5,657 nucleotides of DNA from Chloroflexota bacterium (GTDB lineage Bacteria; Chloroflexota; Anaerolineae; Promineifilales; Promineifilaceae). Each line of letters begins with the position of its first letter. The stretch's first letter is position 1. Where the stretch lies: contig JAHEEY010000325.1 in assembly GCA_024640485.1 (NCBI GenBank), positions 1 to 5,657 of the forward strand, written 5' to 3'. The translations under genes were made by a program, and so were the position numbers. Of the stretch, positions 4,962 through 5,657 are shown piece after piece. The notes under the pieces were generated by a model that was not told the DNA's origin, did no database searches, and saw nothing but the letters and a program-made list of their open reading frames with translations.

Positions 4962-5657
4962 ATGGAATTGCAAGCAGTAACTGGCCAGTTATTCATAATC
5001 AATGGGGAATCGCAGACAGACGGTCCCGTTCCTGGCATATTGGCTCAGCCGGCCCCTGCCAAGTCTGCCCGCGGACGAGAACATGATTCCCTTTTTGTCC
5101 ACTTGAGCCTGCAGGGCAGCCCCGAAGAGACAGCAGTACTCAGCCAAGATTTACTTGACACCATCAGCCTGCGCTACTTTCAATCTACGGGCGGCGTCAC
5201 CTCGGCCCTTCGCCGAGCGGTGATCGAGGCAAACGATCTGCTTCTGAGGCTGAATCTCAGCGGCACCGGCCCCAATCGAGAGGGCGCGATCAGCTGCGCA
5301 GTGCTGCACAGCGGCGATCTGTATATGGTGCAGACGGGCGAAGCATTGGCGATGCTGGGGCACAACTTCGGGGTCGAGCGACTGCCGCAGAAGGCGCCGG
5401 ACCGGATCACGCCGCTGGGACGCAGCGCCGGGATAGACATCCGATACTTCCACCATCGGCTTCAAGCAGGAAATATGCTGCTGCTGGCCGACCCGCGTAT
5501 TGGCCACCTGCCGATCCAAGAGCTTGCCCCAGCCCTGGTTGACAGCGAGGTGGAAACCGGGCTGGCTTTTCTACGTGAAGCGGTGGCAGGTGATTCGGCA
5601 CAGCTGCTGCTGGTTGAGTTCACTTTTGAGGCGCCTTCCGACCTGCCCGACATGGAA
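4962..5657 (+). CDS. PP2C/PPM-like phosphatase-related protein, 3'-truncated
   Basis: The first 232 codons of an open frame running off the window. The middle resembles the beta-sandwich half of PPM-type phosphatases: REGAISCAVLHSGDLYMVQTGEALAMLG (107-133) matches the 'conserved small residue, Gly-Asp, Gly-(Asp/Glu)-(Ser/Ala)-R/L' pattern. ITPLGRSAGIDI (149-160) and LQAGNMLLLADPRI (167-180) match the 'LG...gD.lLL.SDG' region. The key metal-binding residues are not seen: there is no DGMGG/DGVGG motif near the N-terminus, TGE replaces the usual VGDS, and ADPR stands where SDG is expected. It may therefore be a non-catalytic or diverged member. No Shine-Dalgarno precedes the ATG; an in-frame GTG at 4944 and a TTG at 4926 are alternative starts, and a stop at 4893 bounds the frame. 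The family call is moderate; the function is unknown. Confidence 0.7.
   Translation, partial: MELQAVTGQLFIINGESQTDGPVPGILAQPAPAKSARGREHDSLFVHLSLQGSPEETAVLSQDLLDTISLRYFQSTGGVTSALRRAVIEANDLLLRLNLSGTGPNREGAISCAVLHSGDLYMVQTGEALAMLGHNFGVERLPQKAPDRITPLGRSAGIDIRYFHHRLQAGNMLLLADPRIGHLPIQELAPALVDSEVETGLAFLREAVAGDSAQLLLVEFTFEAPSDLPDME

Overview
The window reads like a moderate-GC bacterial chromosome, most plausibly a member of the Chloroflexota (Anaerolineae-like). That placement is an inference from the gene set: a leuS behind a transcriptional T-box, a SelW-like selenoprotein with an in-frame UGA, and a degenerate PP2C-like protein. It is not proven, because no rRNA or other phylogenetic marker is present.

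Left half, minus strand (3233 down to 1): one apparent transcription unit. A good sigma70-type promoter (3205-3233) lies directly before a tRNA-Ala(CGC) gene. The RNA then enters the Stem I domain of a T-box riboswitch (2972-3094), which has a classical specifier loop whose triplet is CUC (Leu). A second tRNA gene, tRNA-Ala(GGC), follows at 2760-2832. Only after it come the T-box antiterminator and the competing intrinsic terminator (2675-2725). Downstream are a compact alpha/beta hydrolase and leuS, which is cut by the window edge. The T-box sensor and its output switch are therefore separated by an intact tRNA gene. This is the most unusual object in the window. A direct repeat (AGAGTGG) at the two sides suggests how it could have arisen.

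Middle, plus strand (3373-3735): a small gene for a SelT/SelW/SelH (Rdx) family protein. A plain ORF search would split it or start it late, because its redox motif is C-V-P-U with UGA as the selenocysteine codon. A hairpin with the spacing of a bacterial SECIS lies just after the UGA. The gene has its own promoter and a strong Shine-Dalgarno sequence. It converges on a metallophosphoesterase gene, and a strong hairpin terminator separates the two.

Right part: a calcineurin-like metallophosphoesterase (minus, 3819-4745) with all its metal-binding motifs. A 216-bp divergent intergenic region follows, possibly holding a small ORF coupled to the phosphoesterase. The last feature is the start of a plus-strand gene for a PP2C/PPM-like protein of unknown role (4962 to the window end), which seems to have a leaderless or near-leaderless start.

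No insertion sequence, CRISPR array, phage gene or stretch of more than 300 bp without a feature was seen.
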